A stretch of DNA of 64,000 bases from Promerops cafer (GCA_013398275.1 VZSE01000453.1:1-64000); one strand, 5' to 3'. Positions 30,621 through 41,029 are shown, counted from the stretch's first letter. Numbers and translations are program-made. Notes: generated from the letters alone by a model not told the origin.

Positions 30621-31563
30621 GCAATGAAGCAGGCTGCTTTGGTTCAATTTAATCATGACTGTGTAGGAATACAGAACTCTGGTTCCAGCCCAGCTCTCCA
30701 GCTGTGGATCAGCACAGTCATTAACATCCTTTGGTCACTGGGATTACAATCCAAGGATCCCCATTCCAGCAGGCCCAGGGCTGCTGGGTCATCTCCCAGG
30801 AGCCCTCATCAAGCCTAGGGGCACTGAGGCACCACCCTCCCTTCCCCAGCACCGATGAAGGTAAGGAGCATTGGAACTAGAAACCAACAGCAAAAACAAC
30901 AGCACCAAACCACTGACCATTCAAAAACTGATTAATTACTGTTCACAGCACTTCTGAGGAAAAAGAAAACAGTAGTGAGCAATATACTTCCAGGAAGTTC
31001 TACCCTTAGGGGATTTGCCAGTAGAAACGTAGAAAGATTGAAAAGTCAAGTGTGGCAATGGGGTTATGGGGCTTCCACATCTGACAGCACTTCACAGCTA
31101 ATCAATCCTGGCTGTCACTGGCAGGGAGTGCCTCTTCCTCAGCTCTGTCACTGTAATTGTCCCCTCCTTTGCTCACGAGACAGATTCACAAGCAGAGCCA
31201 CAGAGGAGGATGTACATGATGGGAGATACTGTGAAATGCAACAGCAAGAACATTTAAAAGGGATTAATTCAACAACAGCTATTCTGTTCCAGTCTTGGGA
31301 AATTTCTGCAGTTAAGTTCAGCATGGAAGAATGTCAGACTAGTATATCTACGAGTACTCAGCCCAGCATCTTAACCTTCTTCCCTCTGGGAAGGAACCAC
31401 AGTCCTCTCACTGAGCCAGCAGAAAGTTCATTTCCTAGAGAACCTCAGTGCTGGGCACACACCAGCATTACATGGAGTAAGAGAATAGAGACTGACCAAA
31501 AGAACTGGCACTTTGTAGCATTCGTTTCATTTTTACTCCCAACAGCTCTAGCTTTGGAATTCT
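30621..31563. other. Tail-to-tail intergenic interval GCNA/BRCC3
   Basis: About 0.9 kb between the GCNA poly(A) signal and the likely BRCC3 poly(A) signal. There is no credible gene. A 200-codon open frame at 30975-31577 on the plus strand has no family resemblance, no codon signature and no splice context, and I treat it as chance. Confidence 0.6.
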
Positions 31564-31569
31564 TTTATT
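31564..31569 (-). terminator. BRCC3: Likely BRCC3 poly(A) signal
   Basis: AATAAA on the minus strand, about 550 bases downstream of the BRCC3 stop codon. It is the only canonical hexamer I see in that interval. This implies a 3'UTR of about 31545-32116. Confidence 0.55.
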
Positions 31570-32116
31570 TGGTTTGACATATGCTGAACACAGATCCTAT
31601 GTCAAAGATCTTCCAGGTCTGTTCCCAAGCTTCCCTCCCACCTCTCACCTGCCTGGGTGAATGACCAGTGATCCAGAACATTACTAGATAGAAGATCATG
31701 GTCAACTGAAGCTACTAAGAGAAGGCAGAGGTTGGCAGCATCAGATATCACAGCAGGGACACACTCTTCCCCTCTAACCCTCCTGTTCCAGGCTCCTGGA
31801 ATACACGTAAAGCAGTAGGACTTCTGTCAAAATACAGAGGGAGAAACAACAGGTTCCCTAGGTGTGTGCTCCCCAGAACAGGAGACTTCAGGTGCTGTCC
31901 AGCCCCACCACTGAGCCAGAAGTGCAGCAAGTGCAGACACAGCACTGCTTTGCACCAAGCTGGGGCAGGTAAAGTCCTGATCCTGGAGCTGTGCTCTTTG
32001 CTGCAAAAGAGGCACAGCCAATACCTTCACTGAGGCAATGCAGGGCCACCCTTCAGCCTGGAGTAGTTCTTGGAGGTTTTTTCGTGTCACTTTCCTGAAG
32101 GGTCTGCATTTCCTCC

Positions 32117-35100
32117 TCACTCTAAAGCAGCAAGTTCCTCCAGCAGCTGCTCCTTCTCCTGCTGCAGCTCCTGCACGCGCTGCTTGTTCTGCTCCAGTCT
32201 GTCCTCGAGCCACTGCAGCAGGGGCCCACTGATGGCAGACATTTGGCTGCAGAGGTTCTTGGTGAACACTGCAAAGAGCAACACCACATCATGCCAGGAC
32301 AACACACGACAGGTTCAGGGTGCTACAACACCCCCAAAGCCAACAGGCAGCCAAGGAAACCTTCCAGCATCCTGGCCATGGCAACCACACATCTGCACAG
32401 GAAGGTCAGAACCAGCAGCTTGTAACAGGGAAACACCATTTCAGTGAGACCCAGGCAGGGATGACAGACCTATGATGAAAATCTGCACACAGCTCATCTC
32501 TGATGCTAATTAATTTCTGAACTTAGAAGCATCACAGAATGCCTCGTTTCCTAAACGTGTGAGAATGGAAAATGGGGTAATAAACTTGGAAGAGAAGTGG
32601 GATTAGGATTCACCCCATCACAGTGGCAAAAGGAAAGATGTCACACCCATGTAACACCTATGAAGTGCTAGGAAATGGAAGTGTGCATACAGGTCAGCCA
32701 GACACTACTTTAACACTCAACAAATCCCAAATCCCCTTTCCTGTTCCAACAGGAAAAATAACCTAAACAAACCAAGCCCCAAAACCCCAAACGATCCCAA
32801 AGTCTCTTGTAATTTTAACCAATTCTACAAAGCCTGAAGGATACAACATTCATGAACCCCAGGATTAGGGTGTTTTACAGCCTTTGAAGTTTTTATTTTA
32901 AGTTCCTAGTTATAATTCTATTCCTATGTAACACAATTCCACCATTTTGATTCTGGGGGCAGCACTCTGGATTGTCACATGCAAGAAAAGAATCCTTACC
33001 TGAGCCATTATGGATCTTGGTTACAGAGTCAAGATGGGTGAGGCTAAGGGAAGGAAGAGAAAGCAGGTTACAGACAAGACAGCAGGGAACTGTGTATTAA
33101 ACCCAGGCTGTAAAACCAGCTGCCCACGAGTCACTGACCAGACCTAAACCTCTTCACCTGCTGAAGCCCTGCACATTCACAAGGATAACAACCTGTGATC
33201 ACAAAACCCCAAAATTCTGCTGCTAACCCCAGGCTCAGTTCTACAGACTTCAGTAAGTGCTACAGAGGCACAGGAGCAGCTAATCCTTCTTAATTTCTAG
33301 AGCTTTGCTCAGGCTTTGGTAGTCTAAGTACAGCAACAGTAGAACACATCAGCAAAGACAGCCTTGGAGAGGGGCAGAGCCCCAGGGGCAGAGCCGGGGT
33401 GGGGTCACCTGTGAATTCTCCTGTAGGCATCCTGCTCTTCTTGGCAAAGGATCTTGGGCAGCTCCACAGCTGATTCCAGACACACCTTCCCAATGGTTTC
33501 ATGGGGGACAACATGAATGGGAATTTCAATCCTTTCGTATCTAGAAGGGTATGAGATAGAATTAAAAGCAGCCAACAAAGAAATGACAACCTTACAGCAG
33601 TCTGTCCTAGGCCTGGCAGTGCTGCACATCCACTTTGGGGAACACATGCCTGAGCTGACAGGCAAAGGAAAGCATTTTATATCCACATACTTGTCTTGAC
33701 TTTTAATTGTAACGTGCAAACCTGAGGGCTCAACCTCTAGAACTGGAAGCAAAAAGGTGGTACTGCTACACAACAAACTGCAGTACAAATCCCCACCCTG
33801 ACCTCAGCAAATCTTAAGAGAATAAATTATCTAGGCTAAATGAATCACTCCCCATCTTTTGATTCTCTTCCAGCAGCCTGCAGGAGCAGAAGCCAGGAGA
33901 CCCTGTGCAGGCCTCTCCGTACATTTGCTCCTCACAACAGGCTGAGAAGGCACTTATTAGAGACAACCCAGAGAGAGACAAGACAAAATACAATCAGACA
34001 TAATATTCTTCTGCTGTACTCACTCTGAGCTCTTCTGGGCCTGAATAGACTGGAAACAGGTATAGAGAATTCTGCCTGTCTAAGAGAGACAGCAGAAAGT
34101 CAGATCCTAAAGGCAAAAAACATCTAAAAGGCAAAGACACATTCCTTTAGGAAGCTTTCAATAGAATTCCAGATGTCTGCTGTGATTTGCTTGCTGGAGG
34201 TGCATTGATAAACCCTTTAATGATGAAAAGACTCTTAAGCAGCAGCTGCCTGGACAGCCTAGACCTGACTGTCAGCTTATCTCACACAACAGCCACCCCT
34301 CCTGGAGAGGCTGGAAGAGGGGCAGAGCTGTGTGTGCTGGGCTGGACACCTGAGGGAAGGGCCCTGGCCCATTTCAGAGCACACTCTGCAGCTGCAGCCC
34401 CCCTGGGCAGCTCAGAGCAATCATCACTTGTTCTCCTGCCCCTGGGATCACAATCCAAACCATTCCTACTGTGCTTTCCACAGCTGTACTCCCAGCACAG
34501 CTCTGCCCTTCTTGCAGGCTGCACCCAAGGACTTCAGCTCTGCCCTCATGAGCACCTGGAGGGTTTGTTACCATTTTTAAGTTGCCTACCTTGGTGTTCT
34601 TATCCTCAATGAAGCAGGAAAAGATCAGCCCTACAAACCCTTGGTCCATCATCTGATACATGGCCTGTGTGCGGACATCTGCAGGGACAGAAGCGAGGGT
34701 GAGAGCTGCCCTGCTCACCTGCAGGACTGGGAAATGATCTGCCACCTTCTGAAGGGTGATCTGGAATTTGGTAACAAATGTCACAAACTTCATGTTTACA
34801 TCCTCACTCTGGGTGACTTGATTTTAAATAAAGAACTTGATCCAATTTAAAATGTAATTAAAGAGCAAATCCTAAAAAATAGAAGATAAGCTCACAAACC
34901 CAAGAAATTATCTCACAGCCAGCCTGGTGGCACAGGTCACCATGAAATCCAACACATATAAGGTACTGGGGTACTTCTTCTATGAAAGTTTTCAGCTATG
35001 CATTAACAGCCACAGATATCAGAAATCATCATGGCAAGCCCAGGATTCCCACAGCTTTTTTTGCTATTCCCCACACCCAGGTCTGTTTTTTCTATCTGGA

Positions 35101-36567
35101 AGAACAGCAGCACCAGCAGTGGCTGATCTGTGACTCCTGGGTCATGTCTGGGTCCTTGGAGAGCACACACAGGAATGGGGCTACACTGGCAGGGGCCCCT
35201 GCAGCCCACCCAGACAATCTGGTCCTATCAGGGAACGTTTCAGACCCAGAACTGTTGGAATGTGCAGCTCTGGAGCTTCCCCCAGAGCGCAGCCCCGGGC
35301 TGCTCTTACCGACGTGTGACGGCCACACCGTGATGTGGGGGTGGGAGTGGTACCAGCCCACCACCCTCATGGGGCGTCCTGTCATCTCAGCCAACCTGTG
35401 TGGGGGTCAAGGAGCCTTTGGAACCAACAGACAAAGGGAAGGGCTGTGTGTACAAGGGAAAACAGCAGAGTTTTCAAAGGGTTTCCTATGAGTCAACAGA
35501 ATTCCAGATCCCTTTGGAGGAGAGATGAGGAATAGTGCAGGAAGCTGATGGGAGCCTCTTCCCCAGCACCATCAGGAGTCACTGCTGCAGAAGCAAATTG
35601 GATTTTGTTTGCATGTGGCAACAAACAACATTTCAGCAGCTGTCCAAGCCAGCATCCCCAGGTGTGTGTAGAGAGGAGGCTCCCCAGTGCAGCACCTGGA
35701 GCCTTGCTGACCTTTCAGCCTCCCTGCTGAACTGCCACCCCCTCCACAGACACACTGCAGTTTTACCTGTGACCAAATACAAAACAGTGAAAAAAAACTT
35801 ATAACACAATTCCACTGCAAGAGCTGGAACCAACAAAGACTGCAGGGAAAGGCAACTGCCAGCACAGCCCTGCCAGCTGAGCAGCTGCAGGAGGGAGCAG
35901 CTTCAAGCCAACTACAGGCCTGAAACACAGCCCGTGAAAAGAGCTCTGAGGTAAAGCACTTCACTGGCGAGCCTGCCGCTGTCTCTGCGCAAGGATATCT
36001 CTGCTTCAGTGGAAGCAGCTGAAAGCTGCTCTGGTGAGATCTCCACACGGTCTTTCCTCTTGTCAGAGCGCCGCAGGATTATCACAGAATGGATGTGGAC
36101 GATTCGGTTGGTGTCAACCTAACGACACAGAGAGGAAATCGGTCATTGCCTACTAGAGAAACAACAACCCGCAGGGCACGGCCGGCTGCTCTGAGCATCA
36201 CAAGGCACAGGCGCGCACCGCAGAACGCAGGGGTGTGCGGATGGGAAGCTTTCCAGACTCTGAGCTTCGACTCTCCCAGGAGCTGACCTACGCGCTGGCG
36301 GCTGCCAGGGCCGCAGACGAGAGGGGAGCCGGGTTCTCTCCGTGCACGATGCCGGCGGTCACAGCCCGCGCCCCGCCGTCCCACGGCCCCGCGCAGGCCA
36401 CAACCCGCATAGGCAGCGCCACCACCCGCCCCTCCCCGGGGCCGCCCCTCCGCGGGCGGTACCTCTCCGATGCAGAGCCCCATGACCTCCTCCTTCTCGG
36501 TGCTCAGCGCATGGTTCAGGCACACCAGGAACGCGTCCGCCTCCAGGTGCACCGCCTGCACCGCCAT
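32117..36567 (-). CDS. BRCC3: BRCC36, K63-specific deubiquitinase (BRCC3)
   Basis: JAMM/MPN+ zinc deubiquitinase that cleaves K63-linked ubiquitin in the nuclear BRCA1-A complex and cytosolic BRISC. Exons in transcript order: 36567-36463, 36118-35999, 35397-35310, 34678-34590, 34079-34024, 33540-33409, 33043-33000, 32268-32117; they join in frame to 261 residues plus stop. Catalytic residues are visible: Glu27 in STEKEEVMGL, then His92, His94 and Asp105 in HSHPHITVWPSHVD, which is split by the exon 3/4 junction. The C-terminus is a Leu/Glu/Gln-rich coiled coil (about residues 220-261) as used for ABRAXAS pairing. Compared with human (316 residues as I recall) it lacks six N-terminal residues, a 24-residue segment starting LNDDTRSD after GLCIGE, and the alternative 25-residue segment starting SLHGPRDF. 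Intron 2 is a U12-type AT-AC intron. It is divergent from a CpG-island promoter shared with the plus strand. Confidence 0.95.
35398..35998 (-). other. BRCC3: U12-type AT-AC intron of BRCC3 (intron 2)
   Basis: On the minus strand exon 2 ends GCAGAG and the intron starts ATATCCTT, the exact U12 5' splice consensus (35998-35991). The intron ends CCCACAC with terminal AC at 35399-35398, and exon 3 starts AGGTTGGC, giving the conserved peptide STEAERLAEMTGRP. A perfect U12 branch element TCCTTGAC lies at 35413-35406, with the branch A nine bases before the splice site. No GT near the donor can restore the protein. Confidence 0.93.
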
Positions 36568-36771
36568 CTTGCCTTCCCTGTCCCGCCTGCCCCTCGCCCC
36601 GCCCCCTCGGCTGATGGACCAATAGCAGCGGCGATCGCGGGCCCTCCCAGCCAATCGGCGCAGCCTCCGAGAAGGCGAGCGGTGCGGCGCGGCGGAAGAG
36701 CCGTGCCGCCCACGGGAGCGGCAGCGCCGGGGTTCCGCCCCGGTTCGGCGCGGCGGCCGATGCCCGCGGCG

Positions 36772-36907
36772 NNNNNNNNNNNNNNNNNNNNNNNNNNNNN
36801 NNNNNNNNNNNNNNNNNNNNNNNNNNNNNNNNNNNNNNNNNNNNNNNNNNNNNNNNNNNNNNNNNNNNNNNNNNNNNNNNNNNNNNNNNNNNNNNNNNNN
36901 NNNNNNN
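36772..36907. other. Assembly gap (136 N)
   Basis: A run of N inside the GC-rich divergent promoter. The true length may differ. It probably hides the core of the CpG island and perhaps a noncoding first exon of the plus-strand gene. Confidence 0.99.
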
Positions 36908-37146
36908 GTGGCTGTGGCGGTGTGCTGCGCCCTCCTCCTGCCCCCCCGCCATGGCCGGTCCGGTCCGGTCCGGTCCCACGCCCGCACCACACCCCCTCCC
37001 CTCCGGCCCTTCCTGCCCGGCTTGGCCACACTGCCCCCCGCTCCCGCTCCTCGGCCCGGCTCTTGCATCCCTTCCCTCGCCCTCCCCGCCCCTCTGCGTG
37101 GCTCCCCCCGCATTATGTCCATCTTTTTGTCTTCCTGTTTTTTTAG

Positions 37147-37201
37147 ATCCCACCAAAGCTCGGCCTGCCCTCCCCACGCTGCTGGACAGCCCGGCTGGTC
37201 G
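37147..37201 (+). other. Exon-like segment with good splice sites (noncoding)
   Basis: A pyrimidine tract and tttttttag end at 37146, followed by 55 bases and a good donor g|gtgagc at 37202. The segment could be a 5'UTR exon of the MTCP1/CMC4 unit or of a divergent noncoding RNA. If the transcript starts nearby, the donor alone could define a first exon. There is no coding evidence. Confidence 0.3.
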
Positions 37202-38209
37202 GTGAGCATCTGCTACCCCTCTGTAGGTCGGGCAGAGCGGAGCGTGGAGTCAGAGGGGCTTGCTCCAGGCAGAGTAGAGTCCAAACCCCCAAGAAGAAGC
37301 TTTAGAGTGTCTCCACATGCCCTTAAGTCACCAGATCATCAGACCCCTGAGTTGTTGCCAGAGCTGGGCTGGGTTTTTCAGGAAGGCTCAGCACCCTTGT
37401 AGCCCTGAGGTGTGCAGGCAGCTCTCATGCCCCATTGGAAGGTCAGGCTGTCCACCCTTGCTTTGGGGGCTGTGACTGTCAGCACAGCACTGCTGAGGCA
37501 TTTCTTTGGTGCCTAAATGGCAGCTGAACTCCCAGTTGCTTTTTAGAACAGAAGGTGATAAAGGGTGGCGTTTGTTCAGCACACTGACCTGCAGCTCTGG
37601 GGTGGTCCAAGCAGCATCTGGAGCTATTTCTGTCACTGCTTCCATAAAATATTTTAATGTACCCAACTTAAAACCAAATAAATTGTCGTCACTACAAGCT
37701 GCATTCCTCCTCCTGGCCATTTTGACATTTATCCACATATTATGGCTCAGAAATCCATCCAGGTCCCAGAACAGCATTAAACTTCTAAGATTGATATTAA
37801 GATGGACAGAACATCTGCCAGTATTATTCCTGTCTGTGGGGATTGGGATTTGAATCTCCCCAAAACAACACTTTGAACAGCTCAGCCTTCTACAGCTATG
37901 TTGATGGGAATGTTAAAGTCTCAAAGGATGATGCTGCAATCCTGCAAATTTAAGCTGTTGAGGTTTTTGTTGGTTGTGGTGGGTTTTTTGATAGGTTATG
38001 AAGCAAGCAGTGTAAGAACCTGGGTTTAAAACTTGTTTAAAATACAAATAAGCTCTCTTCTCCTTCCACCCCTGTCTTCCTTCAGGCTTTGTTTTTGCTT
38101 TCTGATCAAACCTGCAGAAATAGACACTGTGTGTGTTTTCAGGTGCACTGTCTGAGCATGTGCTTGTGGAATCTCCAGTTTCTTTGGTGTGTTTGGGTGC
38201 TGCAGACAC

Positions 38210-38277
38210 CTGTCCCACCCCAGACCCCATTCCTGTCCCACCCCAAACCCCATTCCTGTCCCACCCCAAACCCAATC
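38210..38277 (+). repeat. 23-bp tandem repeat, about three copies
   Basis: The unit (ctgtcccaccccaaacccc + attc) occurs at 38210-38232, 38233-38255 and 38256-38277. Copy 1 differs by one base and copy 3 is slightly degenerate. Open frames across it give periodic peptides that are a by-product of the repeat. Confidence 0.9.
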
Positions 38278-38542
38278 GACGGTTTTGCCTGACCTCAGGA
38301 TTTTCCATGTGGCACTACCTGGGCACCTCCACAGGCCAGACTGAGCCTTTCAGCTTTGCAGTTCTGGGGAGGCTTGGGGCAAATCAGTGGGGCAAGGGGT
38401 GAAAACACACATTAACCTCTGCCCATTCTGCACAGTGTCCTCTGCACGAGACCTTGTTCTGTTGTCCTGGATGTGTCATCGCTGCCATCTCCACTCACCA
38501 TGAACACAGACGTGCATGTTGTGCTTTAGTCCTCCTGCCTGT

Positions 38543-38585
38543 AGTTCAGCCAGGCTGAACCAGGTCAGTATTTGGATAGGAGACC
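38543..38585 (+). repeat. 5S rRNA-like fragment (5S-derived SINE or pseudogene)
   Basis: Aligned by eye without gaps to the internal control region of vertebrate 5S rRNA as I remember it, about 31 of 43 bases match. Included are the intermediate element (ggtcagtatttgga) and most of box C (taggagacc). Flanking similarity fades on both sides. It could be the 5S-derived head of an ancient SINE (SINE3/AmnSINE type) or a 5S pseudogene piece; it is far too diverged to be a functional 5S gene. Confidence 0.5.
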
Positions 38586-39296
38586 TTCCAGGAGAGTTTC
38601 CTTACAGTAGGAAACACAGTTCACTTACTGAGACATGTTTTTCTATTACTGGAGCCAGTCTTGAGCCTTCTGGTTCTGGGGATGATGACCTATAGAAATT
38701 CCAGCTTTGAGTGGAATAAAATCAAGTTTTTGGGCATTTCTGATCATGATGGAACTTTCTGCAGTTTACTGCAGAGTAGGAGAGTATCCTGGCCGAATTC
38801 CACCTGGGGTGATTATGTTCATCTGACTGAAAATGTTAAGTGGCAATTGCTGCATTTCACTGTCGGGCAGAGTTCCACACAGGGGTTTAAATTTGTAATG
38901 TGGCTTAGGGCAAAGCAGAAAGGAAAAGAATTACAGAAATGTCCCTTTAATTACTTCCTGCAGGCCTTGTGAGGCTTGTCAGACTGCTGTCACATTCCTC
39001 TAAATGCCAGTGATCCAGCTGGTGGGGCATTCCTTGGAATGCCTGTCCCTCATCACAGGATGGCTGTCAGAACAGTGGTGCTTTGTGTAGGGCACATACA
39101 CATCCCCACAGATCAAGCAAGGAAACAAACAGAATGGGTGAAAAAAAGAAGTAATAAAAGAACACTCAAAGTTTTCTTTGTGACGGTGCTGTTCAGGCTG
39201 ATCCGTGGTTGGTGTTTTGTTCTCAAAAAGGCTGAGTGCTCCTTTGGCTCAAAAAGGTAGAGAAACACTGATGTAAGATGTGGAAGGCATCATGGA

Positions 39297-39338
39297 AGAG
39301 TATACTTTCTGAGTATACTCTACTGAGAGTATATTTTC
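39297..39338. repeat. Cluster of GAGTATAC direct/inverted repeats
   Basis: Three spaced copies of AGAGTATA/GAGTATAC occur in ~40 bases, two of them forming an inverted pair (gtatac is itself palindromic). It may be chance or a decayed inverted repeat, and no function is evident. Confidence 0.45.
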
Positions 39339-40129
39339 TGTTATATACGCACCCCAATGTGTAACAATTTATTTTTTTCTCTCCCTTACTTTCCCTCCTT
39401 TATTTTGTACCCAGATTTTCTTGCTCCTTTTTGAAATATGCCTTATAACCTTACAAGTTTTCAGAAGACCACTGTGTTTCACTGGGATAAGGAATATTGC
39501 ATCTGCTGCGTAGCAGGAGGATGTTGTATGTGTTACAGCTTAACTTTGTTCTACTTTACACCTAGATAAAGGATGAAGACTGTCTGTACCATTTTGATTA
39601 CCTCTTCTAGGGTTCAAAGAGAATCATTTCCCCTGACCTCCATTTGCTAATGGCTCAGCTTGATCTAACTGGCACACAGATAAACGTGCTGTTAAACAAA
39701 AGTTACAGTAGCAGGAACCACCTCAATGCCCCAAGCTCCTCTGCCCGTGTTGGTGGCTCTCTGTGACCAGCCAAAAGCCAAGTGACGCAGTCCTGAGTGC
39801 TGCTCCCGAGGAGTTTGGGTGTGAATGGACAGTGCTGCCACCCCTGAGAGATGAGACAAAGGACCCCGCAGCCCGACAGCTCTGCGAGCTCCCGAGATGA
39901 GAGTCCTGCCCACCGAGTTCCATGCTTTGTCTCCAGAGTGATCTTCGTTCCTGTTAAGCTCACCTCACTGCTGGTCACGAGTTTTGCTTTTGGGATTTAG
40001 ACCACCTCTTTTTTCCCCCCCGTTTTACACAAAGACTGTTAATAGGACTGTTAGTGGAATGAGCAAAGCCAATACTCGCAGGGTTTAACTTTGTACCAAT
40101 AGCACCTTTTGCCCCAGAATGCCTTACCA

Positions 40130-40369
40130 ATGCCACCCAGCACGCGTGTCCCAGTGTACGACGTGGCCTGACGTTTCCGCCGGCTTAGGCACCACCTCAG
40201 CCTCCCGAGCTGACTTTTAGGGACATTTCCGCACTGTAGCATCTCCTCCAGACACCACCTGTCTGCCATGTCCGGGAGCTCTCTCCGTGAATGTGCTCAG
40301 AGCTAAAGAGACCACGTGCGCACCCCGCGGGCCGGTGCCGTCCAGCTGAGCTGCGGAAGCGCCGGAGGG
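40130..40369 (+). promoter_or_regulatory. MTCP1: CpG-rich leader/promoter region of MTCP1
   Basis: A CpG-enriched block directly upstream of the MTCP1 ATG, with cacgcgtgtc, acgacgtgg and a TGACGT CRE-like core near 40165. The final bases (gcggaagcgccggagggATGg) include an ETS-like CGGAAG. I see no convincing acceptor just upstream of the ATG, so transcription may start here, possibly besides an upstream start at the divergent promoter. Confidence 0.5.
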
Positions 40370-40944
40370 ATGGCAGAGGGAGGGGAGGCTGGCGCGCCTC
40401 CCGTGCGGCTCTGGGTGCGGCGCGTGGGGGTTTACTGCGATGAGCACCGCAAAACCTGGCTCGTGGCTGCAGAAGAGGCAAGTGTGTGCTTTGAGCTTCC
40501 CCGTGGTTGTAGCGTTGCTGTGTCAGGTGCCTCTGCCGGTAACTGCCTGCTCTGTTTGTTACTTTCCCCCAGGAGGAAGGTATGCTGAGGGCTCGGATCC
40601 AAAGAGTTCAGGTTCCCCTGGGTGAGGCGCTGCGACCCAGCCAGCTGCCCCCATCCCGGCTGCCTCACATGTGGCAGCTGTCCCAGGGTGAGCAGTACAG
40701 GGATAGTAACTCTCGCGTTTGGGAGATAGAGCACCATCTCATGGTAAGGATGGTGGCAACAATAGACCATAGTCATGCCTGTTTGTGAAGTCATTTGAGA
40801 TCCTTGAGGGACGGCAAAGGACTGTTACTTTGTTGAAGTCCATTAGCTCAGCCTCAGTAACTGTAGACGTATTGAACTTTTCCTTGTCACTTACAGCTTG
40901 ATGGTGTTGAAGAACTGCTGCTTAAACTCGTGCCTGGGGATTAA
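40370..40944 (+). CDS. MTCP1: MTCP1 (TCL1-family p13 protein)
   Basis: Small beta-barrel protein of the TCL1 family that binds the AKT PH domain and enhances AKT activation in human cells. Exons: 40370-40477, 40573-40743, 40897-40944, encoding 108 residues (human 107). Family hallmarks are APPVRLWVRR near the N-terminus, LRARIQRVQVPLGEA in the middle, and PHMWQL, SRVWEIEHHLM and GVEELLLKLVPGD at the C-terminus. Intron 1 uses a GC donor (GAAGAG|gcaagt, 40478) with acceptor cccag at 40572. A short intron (40949-41029) follows the stop by four bases. Alternative use of the second AG at 40575 would shorten a Glu run by one. As known for human, the neighbouring CMC4 frame is expected to share its upstream exon through alternative splicing. 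Confidence 0.93.
40478..40572 (+). other. MTCP1: GC-AG intron of MTCP1
   Basis: The donor reads AG|gcaagt, the standard form of a functional GC donor with otherwise perfect U1 pairing. The only nearby GT (40482) would break the frame into LRARIQ. The intron is 95 bases long and ends ccccccag. Confidence 0.85.
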
Positions 40945-40948
40945 TCTG

Positions 40949-41029
40949 GTATGTGCAGACATTACCCCTGCTTTGTACTGTGCACTGTTTACTCCCAGGC
41001 TTTCTTTAATATGAATTTTTGTCTTTCAG
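40949..41029 (+). other. MTCP1: Short intron in MTCP1 3'UTR
   Basis: The donor ctg|gtatgt lies four bases after the TAA and the acceptor tctttcag lies at 41029. The intron is only 81 bases. Because the junction is under 50 bases from the stop it should not trigger nonsense-mediated decay. Inferred from splice consensus only. Confidence 0.5.

Larger units (their letters stand above)
36568..37203. promoter_or_regulatory. Divergent CpG-island promoter of BRCC3 and MTCP1/CMC4 side
   Basis: Extremely CpG-rich sequence immediately upstream of the BRCC3 start, extending across an assembly gap to about 37100. Two CCAAT boxes on the plus strand (36619-36623 and 36651-36655, 32 bp apart) lie 50-90 bp upstream of the BRCC3 ATG, a typical NF-Y arrangement. 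A short (GGTCC)4 tandem occurs at 36957-36976. As I recall, human BRCC3 and MTCP1 are head to head across one CpG island; the plus-strand transcript start is not identifiable here. Confidence 0.65.
37204..40129 (+). other. Noncoding interval between BRCC3 promoter and MTCP1
   Basis: About 2.9 kb with no recognised coding exon. It is either intergenic or the first intron of the MTCP1/CMC4 unit. It holds a 23-bp minisatellite, a 5S-rRNA-like fragment and a small palindromic cluster, listed separately. Confidence 0.6.

Noticed and set aside
30975..31577. 200-codon plus-strand open frame after GCNA
   Set aside because: No similarity to a known family, no promoter evidence, and it overlaps the presumed BRCC3 3' end.
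36082..37209. Long minus-strand open frame (375 codons) across the assembly gap
   Set aside because: It runs through 136 Ns and GC-rich promoter sequence; only the BRCC3 exon 1 part in it is real.
38210..38277. CRISPR-like array
   Set aside because: Units are directly abutting without spacers, in a vertebrate nuclear genome; it is a minisatellite.
40130..40480. Possibility that MTCP1 lacks introns or starts in an upstream exon joined at 40.2-40.3 kb
   Set aside because: No convincing acceptor precedes the ATG, and the GC-AG, GT-AG and 3'UTR junctions reproduce the family protein well.
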